A stretch of 64,000 nt of DNA from Youngiibacter multivorans (GTDB lineage: Bacteria; Bacillota; Clostridia; Clostridiales; Clostridiaceae). The position numbers and the translations under genes are program-made. Numbering within the stretch: the stretch's first letter is position 1; every line of letters starts with the position of its first letter. The stretch lies in NCBI RefSeq assembly GCF_017873395.1, contig NZ_JAGGKC010000007.1, positions 1 through 64,000 on the forward strand, read 5' to 3'. The notes under the pieces are model-generated. The model was not told the DNA's origin. It did no database searches and saw nothing but the letters and a program-made list of their open reading frames with translations. This document shows, piece after piece, positions 32,987 through 41,599 of this stretch.

Positions 32987-34126
32987 ATGGATTTTTTACT
33001 TAATGAAAAGCAAAAGATGATGCAGAAGCTGTTCAGGGATTTCGCAGTCAATGAAGTGAAGCCTCTGGCGCACGACATTGATGAGGAAGAGAGGTTCCCG
33101 GTTGAAACTGTCGTAAAGATGGCAGAGATTGGAATGCTGGGAATACCATTCTCATCTGAGTACGGCGGATGCGACGGTGACAACCTTTCATACGCGATAG
33201 CAGTCGAAGAGATGTCCAGGGTGTGCGGCACCACAGGAGTAATACTCTCCGCCCACACCTCACTTGGTGCAAGTCCAATAGCAAGCTATGGAACACCTGC
33301 ACAGAAGGAGAAGTACCTGAAACCGCTTCTTAAAGGAGAAAAGCTGGGAGCATTCGGGTTAACCGAGCCAAATGCAGGATCTGATTCAGCCATGCAGGAA
33401 TCAAAGGCTGTCCTTGACGGCGACCACTACATCCTGAACGGATCAAAAATCTTCATAACCAACGGCGGCTACGCTGACATATACATAGTCTTCGCCATGA
33501 CTGACAAGGCGAAGGGCACCAAGGGCATTTCCGCATTCATAGTCGAAAAGGACATGCCAGGCTTCAGCATAGGAAAGAAGGAGCTGAAGCTAGGAATTAG
33601 GGGAAGCTCAACAACAGAGCTCATATTCAAGGATGTAGTAGTTCCGGTTGAGAATCTTCTCGGAAAGGAAGGCATGGGCTTCAAGATAGCCATGCAGACA
33701 CTTGACGGAGGCAGGATCGGAATAGCAGCACAGGCTCTAGGCATAGCCCAGGGAGCGATCGATGAAGCCGTTGAGTACGTCAAGCAGAGGAAGCAGTTCG
33801 GAAAGCCCATTTCAGCATTCCAGAACACGCAGTTCGCAATTGCAGACCTTCAGACTGAAACAGATGCTGCAAGGCTTCTTACCTACAGAGCAGCATTTAT
33901 GAAGGATGCAGGACTTCCATATTCTAAGGAAGCTGCAATGGCCAAGCTTTATGCATCAGAGACAGCATCAAGGGTAACCAACAAGGCAATCCAGCTACTA
34001 GGCGGATACGGCTACACAAGAGAGTATCCTATAGAGAGAATGTACAGGGATGCGAAGATTACCGAAATATACGAAGGCACTTCCGAAGTCCAGAGAATGG
34101 TCATCTCTGCCTTCATTCTGAAATAG
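32987..34126 (+). CDS. Short-chain acyl-CoA dehydrogenase (butyryl-CoA dehydrogenase-like)
   Basis: A 379-residue FAD enzyme of the acyl-CoA dehydrogenase family. The signature FGLTEPNAGSDS, the flavin-contacting IFITNGG and the QLLGGYGYTREYP segment are present, and the catalytic glutamate is in IYEGTSEVQR. It oxidises a short acyl-CoA or reduces the enoyl-CoA, passing electrons to or from the EtfBA encoded directly downstream. The gene order and Etf type resemble clostridial butyryl-CoA dehydrogenase complexes. However, crotonase, 3-hydroxybutyryl-CoA dehydrogenase and thiolase genes are missing here, so the substrate is uncertain. Confidence 0.92.
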   Translation: MDFLLNEKQKMMQKLFRDFAVNEVKPLAHDIDEEERFPVETVVKMAEIGMLGIPFSSEYGGCDGDNLSYAIAVEEMSRVCGTTGVILSAHTSLGASPIASYGTPAQKEKYLKPLLKGEKLGAFGLTEPNAGSDSAMQESKAVLDGDHYILNGSKIFITNGGYADIYIVFAMTDKAKGTKGISAFIVEKDMPGFSIGKKELKLGIRGSSTTELIFKDVVVPVENLLGKEGMGFKIAMQTLDGGRIGIAAQALGIAQGAIDEAVEYVKQRKQFGKPISAFQNTQFAIADLQTETDAARLLTYRAAFMKDAGLPYSKEAAMAKLYASETASRVTNKAIQLLGGYGYTREYPIERMYRDAKITEIYEGTSEVQRMVISAFILK

Positions 34127-34141
34127 GACGGGTGGGATAAT

Positions 34142-34930
34142 ATGAATATAATTGTTTTGCTTAAGCAGGTACCAGACACCACAGAGATGAAGGTCGACAA
34201 GGAGACAGGAACACTAATAAGGGCAGGCGTGCCGACGATAACCAATCCGGACGACCTTGCAGGCTTCGAGGCTGCACTCAGGCTCAAGGACAAGATGGGT
34301 GCAAAGGTCACTGCTGTAACTATGGGGCCTCCACAGGCTGAATCCATGCTCAGGGAGCTATATGCAATGGGTGCAGATGATGCAGTGCTCATTACCGACG
34401 CAAAGTTCGGAGGAGCTGATACGTGGGCAACTTCCAACACACTTACCGCAGTACTAAAGAACATGAGCTATGACCTGATCATCGCAGGACGACAGGCAAT
34501 CGACGGAGACACCGCCCAGGTGGGACCGCAGACCGCTGAAAAGCTGGGGATCCCTCAAATTACCTATGTTGAAGATATCATTGACGTTAAAGATGGAAAA
34601 ATAACTGTCAAAAAATCGCTCGAAGACACCTACGAAATCCTTGAAGCAAAGCTTCCGGTACTTATTACCACACTAAGCACCATAGCGAAGCCAAGGTACA
34701 TGAGAGTCAGGGGAATCTCCGACTGCTTCAAGAAGGAAATCAAGAGGCTGACCTTCAACGACGTAGAAATTGACCCTGCGATAATTGGACTTAAGGGATC
34801 ACCGACAAAGGTCAAGAAGACCTTCACAAAGGAAGTCGGGACCACATCACAAATGTTTACGCTCAACGCTGAAGATTCAGCAAAGAAGATAGCTGAGCTC
34901 CTCTTTGAGAAGCAGTACATACTGAAGTAA
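34142..34930 (+). CDS. etfB: Electron transfer flavoprotein beta subunit
   Basis: A 262-residue EtfB. The N-terminal IVLLKQVPDTTEMKVD segment, TMGPPQAE and the motif GRQAIDGDTAQVGP match the group of EtfB proteins found in electron-bifurcating Bcd-EtfAB complexes. It forms the flavin/nucleotide-binding half of the heterodimer with EtfA. The start ATG 34142 lies 15 bp after the acyl-CoA dehydrogenase stop. Bifurcation with ferredoxin is likely from sequence type but not proven. Confidence 0.93.
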   Translation: MNIIVLLKQVPDTTEMKVDKETGTLIRAGVPTITNPDDLAGFEAALRLKDKMGAKVTAVTMGPPQAESMLRELYAMGADDAVLITDAKFGGADTWATSNTLTAVLKNMSYDLIIAGRQAIDGDTAQVGPQTAEKLGIPQITYVEDIIDVKDGKITVKKSLEDTYEILEAKLPVLITTLSTIAKPRYMRVRGISDCFKKEIKRLTFNDVEIDPAIIGLKGSPTKVKKTFTKEVGTTSQMFTLNAEDSAKKIAELLFEKQYILK

Positions 34931-34939
34931 GGAGACGAT

Positions 34940-35980
34940 ATGATGAATATTAAGGAATACAAGGACATATACGTCTTTTGCGAGATAAGGGACGGCAAGA
35001 TACATGATGCTTCCCTTGAACTCCTCGGAGAGGCAAACAAGCTGGTATCGGGCAGGCCGAACCTGGGCTACAACGTAGTCGGAGCAGTGATAGGCAATGT
35101 TTCGGATGAGGCGCTTGAACAGGCAGGACATCATGGAGCATTTAAGGTAATAAACCTCAGGAATGAAGGCATAAAACACTACAGCACTGAAATATATACG
35201 ACTCTCCTGTCAAGGATGATTGACGAAGTAAAGCCTGACATCCTTCTCATCCCGGCAACAGTGCTTGGAAGGGACCTTGCACCAAGACTAGCTGCAAGAT
35301 GCGACACCGGTCTTACAGCAGATGCCACGAAGCTTGAATTCGATCCCGAGAACGAGAACAGCTCCCTCCTCTATGTCACAAGACCAGCCTTTGGAGGAAA
35401 CCTGTTCGGAACCATTGTTTGTGAAAACACAAGGCCACAGATGACCTCGATAAGGCCTGGAGTCATGGATCCGCTTAAGTCGGATTCATCAAGAGAATTC
35501 ACGATCGAGAAGAAGGAAGTTGAGATTGCAGGAATAAAGGACCAGGTTAAAGTGCTCGAAGTAATACCAAAACCTCATAAGGGCGTTGATATTGCAAAGG
35601 CAGACCTTATAATTTCCGGAGGCAGAGGAATCGGAGACAACTTCAAGATACTCAGGGATGTTGCAAACAAGATAGGCGCCGAAGTCGGAGCATCAAGGGC
35701 CGTTGTCGATGCAGGCATCATGGAGAAAGATGTCCAGGTCGGCCAGACAGGAAAGACAGTAAGACCTAAGGTATATATCGCCTGCGGAATATCCGGAGCA
35801 GTACAGCACGTGGCAGGAATGGAGAAATCAGACTTCATTATAGCTATAAACAAGGATCCCGGAGCTCCTATCTTCAAGACTGCCAACATCGGAATACTTG
35901 GAGATGCCCTGGAAATCCTTCCAATTCTCGCTGACGAGATTGAAAGGATAAGACAAGAGACTAAGAAAGAGAACGCTTAA
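34940..35980 (+). CDS. etfA: Electron transfer flavoprotein alpha subunit
   Basis: A 346-residue EtfA. The C-terminal FAD domain carries the family motif VGQTGKTVRPKVYIACGISG and the INKDPGAPIF segment. The N-terminal domain pairs with EtfB. The start codon follows AAGGAGACGAT nine bases after the etfB stop; a second in-frame ATG directly follows the first. There is no N-terminal ferredoxin-like extension of the kind seen in some bifurcating EtfA proteins. It is the last gene of the operon. Confidence 0.94.
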   Translation: MMNIKEYKDIYVFCEIRDGKIHDASLELLGEANKLVSGRPNLGYNVVGAVIGNVSDEALEQAGHHGAFKVINLRNEGIKHYSTEIYTTLLSRMIDEVKPDILLIPATVLGRDLAPRLAARCDTGLTADATKLEFDPENENSSLLYVTRPAFGGNLFGTIVCENTRPQMTSIRPGVMDPLKSDSSREFTIEKKEVEIAGIKDQVKVLEVIPKPHKGVDIAKADLIISGGRGIGDNFKILRDVANKIGAEVGASRAVVDAGIMEKDVQVGQTGKTVRPKVYIACGISGAVQHVAGMEKSDFIIAINKDPGAPIFKTANIGILGDALEILPILADEIERIRQETKKENA

Positions 35981-36026
35981 GCCAAGATAAGCAGTCTAAT
36001 AAGCTGCCTATGATACACTCCATAAA

Positions 36027-36057
36027 GAAAAAACGCCTTAAGTTGAGGCGTTTTTTC
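36027..36057. terminator. Terminator after etfA
   Basis: A 12-bp stem GAAAAAACGCCT/AGGCGTTTTTTC (36027-36038 with 36046-36057) with a 7-base loop has a T run on + and an A run on the other side, so it can work in both directions. The sequence from 36058 to 36210 is AT-rich, without visible genes. Confidence 0.85.
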
Positions 36058-36210
36058 TTCCATATATTATCTTAACAGCTGCTTTAAAGCCTTTTTTACA
36101 TGTGCCGTTTTATCACAGCAATTGTCTCAATAGAATAACAATCCAATTATGACACATCCATAGAACATACTAATCTTAACCACATGCTGCATATCTGGTC
36201 AAATCTGTAT

Positions 36211-37263
36211 TCAGACCTTACCTGACATCATGAGGTCAGTAATGTCATTTGCAAGGCTCTTTACATCCTCTTCCCTTGTAGCCCAGCTGGTGCAGAACCT
36301 CACGGCGCTATGGTTATTGTCCGCCTTCTGCCAGAATGAGTAGGCATATTTTTCTCCAAGCTTCTCAAGCACCTCATCAGGAAGTATCGGAAACTGCTGG
36401 TTTGTTGGAGTATCGATTAGGAATCCGCAGCCTGCAGCTGTCAGAGCTTCCTTTATTATTGCCGCCATCCTGTTGGCATGGGCAGATATTCCGAAATAGA
36501 GGCCATCCTCGAACAGGGCAAGGAACTGAACCCCAAGTAGCCTTCCTTTTGCAAGAAGTCCGCCCTTCTGCTTTATTATGTACCTGAAATCTTCTCTTAT
36601 AACTTTATCCTTTATGACTAAAGCTTCGCCAAACAGAGCTCCAACCTTGGTTCCACCGATATAGAAGGCATCACAGCATTCGGTGATTATCTTAAGGTCA
36701 AGGTCATTCCCTTCACAGGTCAGGCCATAACCAAGCCTTGCACCATCCATATAAAGATAGAGACCATACTCCCTGCAGACATCGCTCAGGTCCTGAAGCT
36801 CCTTTTTGCTGTATATTGTTCCAAGCTCAGTAGGATTTGAAATGTATACAAGCTTTGGCTGGGCAATATGCTCATGTGTTACGTCATTGACGTGGTCAAG
36901 ATGAACCTTCCTTACAGCCTCTGCGGTTATCTTCCCGTCTGAAGAAGGAAGCTCCATCACCTTGTGTCCTGTTGATTCTATGGCACCTGACTCGTGGGTG
37001 CTGATATGCCCTGAAGCTGCAGACACCGCACACTGGTGAGGTCTTAAGGCAGCTGAAATAAGTGTCAGGTTAGTCTGTGTGCCTCCGACAAGAAAGTGCA
37101 CATCCAAGTCCTCACTCCCGCACAGGTCCTTGATTATATCTGCAGCCAGAATGCAATACTCATCCTCACCATACCCTGGAGTCTGAATCATGTTCGTATC
37201 CACAAGTCTCTCAAGTACCGATGGATGAGCACCCTCGCTGTAGTCGTTGTTGAATCTTATCAT
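36211..37263 (-). CDS. PLP-dependent threonine aldolase-family enzyme
   Basis: A 350-residue beta-eliminating lyase/threonine aldolase family protein. Motifs are the N-terminal RFNNDYSEGAHPSVL, the GGTQTNL substrate segment, the aspartate in YLYMDGARLGYGL and the Schiff-base lysine in FYIGGTKVGALFGEA. It probably cleaves L-threonine or L-allo-threonine to glycine and acetaldehyde. It diverges from the YbgC-type gene and appears to be transcribed alone. Related tryptophanase-like lyases share the fold, so the substrate is not certain. Confidence 0.87.
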   Translation of the reverse strand: MIRFNNDYSEGAHPSVLERLVDTNMIQTPGYGEDEYCILAADIIKDLCGSEDLDVHFLVGGTQTNLTLISAALRPHQCAVSAASGHISTHESGAIESTGHKVMELPSSDGKITAEAVRKVHLDHVNDVTHEHIAQPKLVYISNPTELGTIYSKKELQDLSDVCREYGLYLYMDGARLGYGLTCEGNDLDLKIITECCDAFYIGGTKVGALFGEALVIKDKVIREDFRYIIKQKGGLLAKGRLLGVQFLALFEDGLYFGISAHANRMAAIIKEALTAAGCGFLIDTPTNQQFPILPDEVLEKLGEKYAYSFWQKADNNHSAVRFCTSWATREEDVKSLANDITDLMMSGKV

Positions 37264-37306
37264 AGGATTATCCCGCCTTTATGAGCCCTACCGGGCAATC
37301 TTTTCA

Positions 37307-37364
37307 ATCATGAACATTATATCACCATCTCCCCTGCCATTTCATCATGATTTGTGTTCATGAT
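37307..37364. promoter_or_regulatory. Inverted ATCATGAAC pair in a divergent intergenic region
   Basis: ATCATGAAC (37307-37315) and GTTCATGAT (37356-37364) are exact reverse complements 40 bases apart, between divergent start codons. They could be two operator half-arrays or a long stem. A TACAAT box for the + gene lies shortly downstream. The evidence is symmetry only. Confidence 0.3.
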
Positions 37365-37442
37365 CACCCGGTTTTATTCTGAGCTTTTTTCGGCTACAAT
37401 ATATCCATATGCACTCATAAGAAAGCCTTGGAGGATAATTAT

Positions 37443-37874
37443 ATGGATAAGCTTATTAAATATGAACATGCAGCCCAGTACTATGAGACAGACATGATGG
37501 GAGTCATACACCACTCGAATTATATCAGATGGTTTGAGGAAGCGAGGGTGGACCTTCTTGGAAAGCTCGGTATGCCATACAGGGACATGGAGGACCAGGG
37601 ACTGATCATTCCCGTGCTGTCGGCTTCAGCTGAATACAAGTCCATGGTCAGGTACGGCGACATAGTCTACATTACCCCGAAGCTCATAAGCCTTACACCA
37701 GTCAGGATGACCATGGAATATACGGTTTCTGACAAGAAAACAGGCGATGTAAGGACTGTGGGGGCAACAAGCCACGCATTCCTGAACAGGAGCCTGAGAC
37801 CAGTCGCAATCAAGAAGACACACAGGGATATTTATGAGCTGCTTCTTGAAGCGGTAGGAAAGGACCTGTTCTAA
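37443..37874 (+). CDS. YbgC-type acyl-CoA thioesterase
   Basis: A 143-residue hot-dog-fold 4-hydroxybenzoyl-CoA thioesterase family protein. ATG 37443 follows GGAGGA at the right distance and is preferred to 37428. The catalytic aspartate lies in the YETDMMGVIHHSNYIRWFEEAR region, the family signature. It hydrolyses small acyl-CoA thioesters. It is a single gene between a divergent lyase gene and a strong bidirectional terminator. Confidence 0.88.
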   Translation: MDKLIKYEHAAQYYETDMMGVIHHSNYIRWFEEARVDLLGKLGMPYRDMEDQGLIIPVLSASAEYKSMVRYGDIVYITPKLISLTPVRMTMEYTVSDKKTGDVRTVGATSHAFLNRSLRPVAIKKTHRDIYELLLEAVGKDLF

Positions 37875-37879
37875 ATTTT

Positions 37880-37911
37880 AATGCCGCAGTCTTTTGAACT
37901 GCGGCATTTTT
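37880..37911. terminator. Bidirectional terminator between the thioesterase gene and mtlD
   Basis: A perfect 11-bp stem AATGCCGCAGT/ACTGCGGCATT (37880-37890 with 37898-37908) is flanked by A/T runs on both sides and lies between convergent genes. Confidence 0.87.
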
Positions 37912-39054
37912 CTATGAGTTGTATGCTTCTTCAACAAGGTCAATGAGCTTCGAATCCGGTGCAAGTGAGCTGTATTTTATGAGCGCTTCCCTTACTCCAT
38001 TTTCTTTTACGAACTTTACAAGCTCCAGGCTTTCCCTGTCACTTTCAGCCCTGAATTTCAGTGCAGCTGCAATTGCCCCTGCAATGCTCTTTGGTTCGAT
38101 TCCCATGTCGAGAAGTCTCAGCGCAGGATTAACGAACCTGTCATACCTTGATATCTTCCTTAACGGTGAACGTCCGACTCTCTCAAGGTCATCGGAAATA
38201 TCCGGGTTCTTGAACCTTCCTATAATGGTATCTACATATTTGCTATGTTCAACTTTATCGAATCCGTAGTAGCCGGTTATATACTGGGATGTCTCGTCCA
38301 GTACGGCTCGGACTGAAGCCTCGATTTCGGGATCTCCTATGGCATCGAATACTGTAGTGAATCCCTTCTGTGCACCAAGGTATGCAGTAGCTGCATGGCC
38401 TGTGTTCACTGTGAACAGCTTCCTCTCTATATACGGAATCAGGTCATCAACATAGTGGACACCCTCAAGTCTCGGGGGAGCTCCTCTTAGCTTTTTCTCT
38501 TCAATTACCCATTCAAAGAACGGCTCAACCTTTACGTCCAAAAGATTTGCATTGTTCTGGGCAGGCACTATCCTGTCAACGGCGGAGTTCGGGAATCCTA
38601 TGGCAACATCTGCAATGCCTATCTCAAGTTCACTGAGGTAGCCATAAAGAGCTTCCTTGAGATTATCTGTAGCTCCTATCGCATTTTCACATGCGATTAT
38701 GTTGAGTGGCTTGACATTCTGACTCGATAGCCTTTCTTTTATACCTTCAGCGATTGTCTTAGCGACTATTGGCACAATGGATGGACCTACCGCAGTAGTA
38801 ATGAGGTCTGCATCCTCTACGAGGGACTTCAGCCTGTCAGCCTCCTTGACGTTGTGAACTGCATCGACTCCATCGACGTGAATGACTTTTCCTGAAGGAT
38901 CAGCAATGATTACGTCATATTCCTTCTTTGCCTTGATCTCGTCAATAAGCGTATCGCTGATGTCAGCGAAAGTAAGCTCATAGCCGTTCTGTCTGAGGAT
39001 GAGTCCGATGAATCCCCTTCCAATGTTTCCTGCACCGAAATGAAGCGCTTTCAT
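37912..39054 (-). CDS. mtlD: Mannitol-1-phosphate 5-dehydrogenase
   Basis: A 380-residue long-chain polyol dehydrogenase. The N-terminal NAD site is in ALHFGAGNIGRGFIG, and the catalytic lysine/asparagine/histidine region appears as IERKLFTVNTGHAATAYLG. It oxidises mannitol 1-phosphate to fructose 6-phosphate. Its ATG overlaps the mtlF stop (TAATG), and it is the last gene of the mannitol operon. Confidence 0.95.
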   Translation of the reverse strand: MKALHFGAGNIGRGFIGLILRQNGYELTFADISDTLIDEIKAKKEYDVIIADPSGKVIHVDGVDAVHNVKEADRLKSLVEDADLITTAVGPSIVPIVAKTIAEGIKERLSSQNVKPLNIIACENAIGATDNLKEALYGYLSELEIGIADVAIGFPNSAVDRIVPAQNNANLLDVKVEPFFEWVIEEKKLRGAPPRLEGVHYVDDLIPYIERKLFTVNTGHAATAYLGAQKGFTTVFDAIGDPEIEASVRAVLDETSQYITGYYGFDKVEHSKYVDTIIGRFKNPDISDDLERVGRSPLRKISRYDRFVNPALRLLDMGIEPKSIAGAIAAALKFRAESDRESLELVKFVKENGVREALIKYSSLAPDSKLIDLVEEAYNS

Positions 39055-39485
39055 TATTCTATACCTCCCAACAGTGCCAGTATCTCTTCCTTCGTCTTTG
39101 CAGCTACTATCTTTTCGACATTCTCCATGTCGGAGCAGAGTATGGCGATGTTCGACAGTATCTCGAGATGCGTATTGTCCTTACCTGCGATTCCGAATAT
39201 GACCCTCGCCTTTTCTCCGTTGAAATCCACTCCGCCAGGTACCTGTATTACGCTGATTCCAGACTCTAAAACTTCATTCTTGGCATTCTCAGTTCCGTGA
39301 GGGATTGCTATGTCATTGCCTATGTAGGTTGTGCTGATTTCCTCCCTCTTTAGCATTTCTTCGATGTATTCTTCCTTTACGTAACCGTTCTTAACCAGAA
39401 GTTCGCCGGCCATCCTTATAGCCTGGTCCTTGGTTGCAATTTCCTGATTCAACAGGATGCCTTCTTCTCTTAATATACCGCTCAT
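39054..39485 (-). CDS. mtlF: Mannitol-specific PTS IIA component
   Basis: A 143-residue phosphocarrier of the fructose/mannitol EIIA family. The phosphorylated histidine is in DIAIPHGTENAK. It passes phosphate from HPr to the IIB domain of the MtlA permease and also phosphorylates the regulator MtlR. It starts 4 bp after mtlR and overlaps mtlD by one base. Confidence 0.93.
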   Translation of the reverse strand: MSGILREEGILLNQEIATKDQAIRMAGELLVKNGYVKEEYIEEMLKREEISTTYIGNDIAIPHGTENAKNEVLESGISVIQVPGGVDFNGEKARVIFGIAGKDNTHLEILSNIAILCSDMENVEKIVAAKTKEEILALLGGIE

Positions 39486-39488
39486 TTT

Positions 39489-41552
39489 CTACCTCCATAT
39501 TCTCTTTATGATATCAGAATACGCCGCTTCAAGTGTCTTTTCAACCATGGCGAGTATTCTGTTCAGATCAGCTTCTTCGTATGTTTTCCTTATATCCCGC
39601 TCAAGCAGTGCAACACTTAAAGCGCTTACCATCTCAAGCCTTGGCCCGCTCAGCACCTCCGGTGTCAGAAGAAGGAGAAAGGTTCCTGACTCCATCATTT
39701 TTAAATCCATTCCCCTTACCTTAACCTTACCTCTGTTCCTGTACATCCTGAATACCATCCTGTCAAGACTGCTGCTCCTCCCATGAAGGAGCGTGATGTC
39801 CGATTCCGGTATGCCGCTGCCAGTAGAATTTTCCTTTTCCAGCAGCATTGATATTGATTCGTTTGCAATACCTGATCCAAGCACACTCCCAAGGTCATCC
39901 TCTATGTTCTTCAGCACATGTCCTATTTCCCTGCCAGCTGTCTCATTTATTGCAAATCCTTCGATTATCTCCTTTACAGCTTGTCCTGCATCCGTGACAA
40001 TCTCTATAGTCCTTAGGAGTCCTTGTTCAGACAGCTTTGATTCCCTGAGGCCTTCATCCCGTTTCCTGGTGGAAGACAGGAGCTTCTGGTTGATGACCTT
40101 TTCCAGCTTCAGCTCATCGTCTGAAGAAAGCATCGGGTTGACAAGTATGTATTCAAACCCTGCATCATGGATTCCTACAGTTGATATTATCAGGTCAAAT
40201 TCCTTTGGATCCATCTTGTGCAGTTCCCTTATGGAGCCCTGCTCGATAATAGTCAGCTGCGGGAACTTCATCAGCAGCTTCTTCGTCAGCATCCTCGAAG
40301 TGGCAAGCCCGCTGGTGCAGACTACAAGAGTCGCAACCTTCGGTACCTCCTTGAACTCAGTTATTGCTGAAGCGAAATGTAGAGTCAGGAATCCTATCTC
40401 GTCCTCACTGAACTCAAGCTCAGGAAATTTCTCCTTCAGCACAGTCCCAATAGTACCGAACAGGACCGAGTAGTCCTCCTTGATTTCCTTCTTGATAGGA
40501 TTAGATACGAAGACTCCTTCCGCTATCCTGTTGAAAAGAGGTTCAAGATGCGATACCAGTGCATCAAGGAACTTCTTGTCCTTGCTGAAAAAATACCCGG
40601 TTGTCCTTGTCACATCTTCAATCAAAACGCTTGCAAGGCTTGTGAGTCCCATGACATTCTCAATGTCGGTTTCGCTTATCCTCTTTGCGCTTCTTAAAAC
40701 CGAAGCCAGAAGATACGCCTCGTCTTCAGGAAACTTCAGGTCAAGCTCTTCTTCCAGGCTTCTGAATATCGCTCTGGAAGCCACCTCTTCGGGACCTTCA
40801 CCGTGCTTCTTCCTGTCGACAGGATTCCCGCCCTTCACCCTCTCTACAGACATGTAGGTATGCAGCATGGCTTCAAGCAGGGAAAGGTCAGTAAGCTTAT
40901 ATGGCAAATTCCCGGTTTTTTCAAGAATGTTGACTTCGATTCGCCTTAAAAGCCCAGGATCGAATATTCCGAGCAGCTTCTCTTTCGGATCAAGTGAAAG
41001 GAATTCCCCTTCCTTTGAAGAAAAGACCTGCATAAGCTCCATTCTCTGCATGGCCATATTTACGAAGGCCATCCTCTTGTCCTTTTCACGACCTTCAAGT
41101 TCAACCCCATAGCCCCTTTTTCTTATGAGTGAAAGTCTTGTGTTCCTGATTTCCTCCTCGAAGTGCTCAAGGTCCTGCTGAAGCGTCTTGCTTGAAACTG
41201 AGAATCCCTTTGACAGAGTCATTGTCTTCAGCGGATCACCGGATTCAAGCAGTTCGTGGAAGATAAAAAGGCTTCTTTCACTTCTCCCCATTTCATAGTC
41301 TGAATATGCCCTGATCTCATCTCTAAGCTTCTTAAGCCCTTCATCGCTCCCAGTCAGCCTTATCCCTTCGTTGGCCTTCTTCTCAAGGGCAAGGTCGAAT
41401 TTTGCCAAGGTGTCCTCCAGCATCTTCACTTCACGCTGAATGGTCCTTGTAGATACATCAAGCTTTTTTGCCAGGCTCTGAATTGAAACAAAGAGGTGCT
41501 GTGATTCCAGAAGGATCCCTGACATGGACCTTTCACGGCTTGTTATATACAA
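39489..41552 (-). CDS. mtlR: PRD-containing mannitol operon activator
   Basis: A 687-residue transcriptional activator starting at TTG 41552 behind GGAGG. Domain order: an N-terminal winged helix-turn-helix pair (about 1-90), two PTS regulation domains (about 170-390), an EIIB-like domain with a cysteine in VVCTSGLATSR (about 395-485), and an EIIA-like domain with a histidine in TLLHGRSSSLD (about 540-687). Its activity is set by phosphorylation from the mannitol PTS and HPr. It lies inside the mannitol operon, so it is autoregulated. Confidence 0.93.
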   Translation of the reverse strand: MYITSRERSMSGILLESQHLFVSIQSLAKKLDVSTRTIQREVKMLEDTLAKFDLALEKKANEGIRLTGSDEGLKKLRDEIRAYSDYEMGRSERSLFIFHELLESGDPLKTMTLSKGFSVSSKTLQQDLEHFEEEIRNTRLSLIRKRGYGVELEGREKDKRMAFVNMAMQRMELMQVFSSKEGEFLSLDPKEKLLGIFDPGLLRRIEVNILEKTGNLPYKLTDLSLLEAMLHTYMSVERVKGGNPVDRKKHGEGPEEVASRAIFRSLEEELDLKFPEDEAYLLASVLRSAKRISETDIENVMGLTSLASVLIEDVTRTTGYFFSKDKKFLDALVSHLEPLFNRIAEGVFVSNPIKKEIKEDYSVLFGTIGTVLKEKFPELEFSEDEIGFLTLHFASAITEFKEVPKVATLVVCTSGLATSRMLTKKLLMKFPQLTIIEQGSIRELHKMDPKEFDLIISTVGIHDAGFEYILVNPMLSSDDELKLEKVINQKLLSSTRKRDEGLRESKLSEQGLLRTIEIVTDAGQAVKEIIEGFAINETAGREIGHVLKNIEDDLGSVLGSGIANESISMLLEKENSTGSGIPESDITLLHGRSSSLDRMVFRMYRNRGKVKVRGMDLKMMESGTFLLLLTPEVLSGPRLEMVSALSVALLERDIRKTYEEADLNRILAMVEKTLEAAYSDIIKRIWR

Positions 41553-41599
41553 TCACAGCACCTCCCCTATTCATTTATGTCCGTTGCTTATCTTTAATA

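Noticed and set aside
39793..40473. A 226-codon open frame on the plus strand
   Set aside because: It is fully antisense to mtlR, whose domains and motifs are clear; serine-rich composition is typical of reverse-strand shadows in this codon bias.
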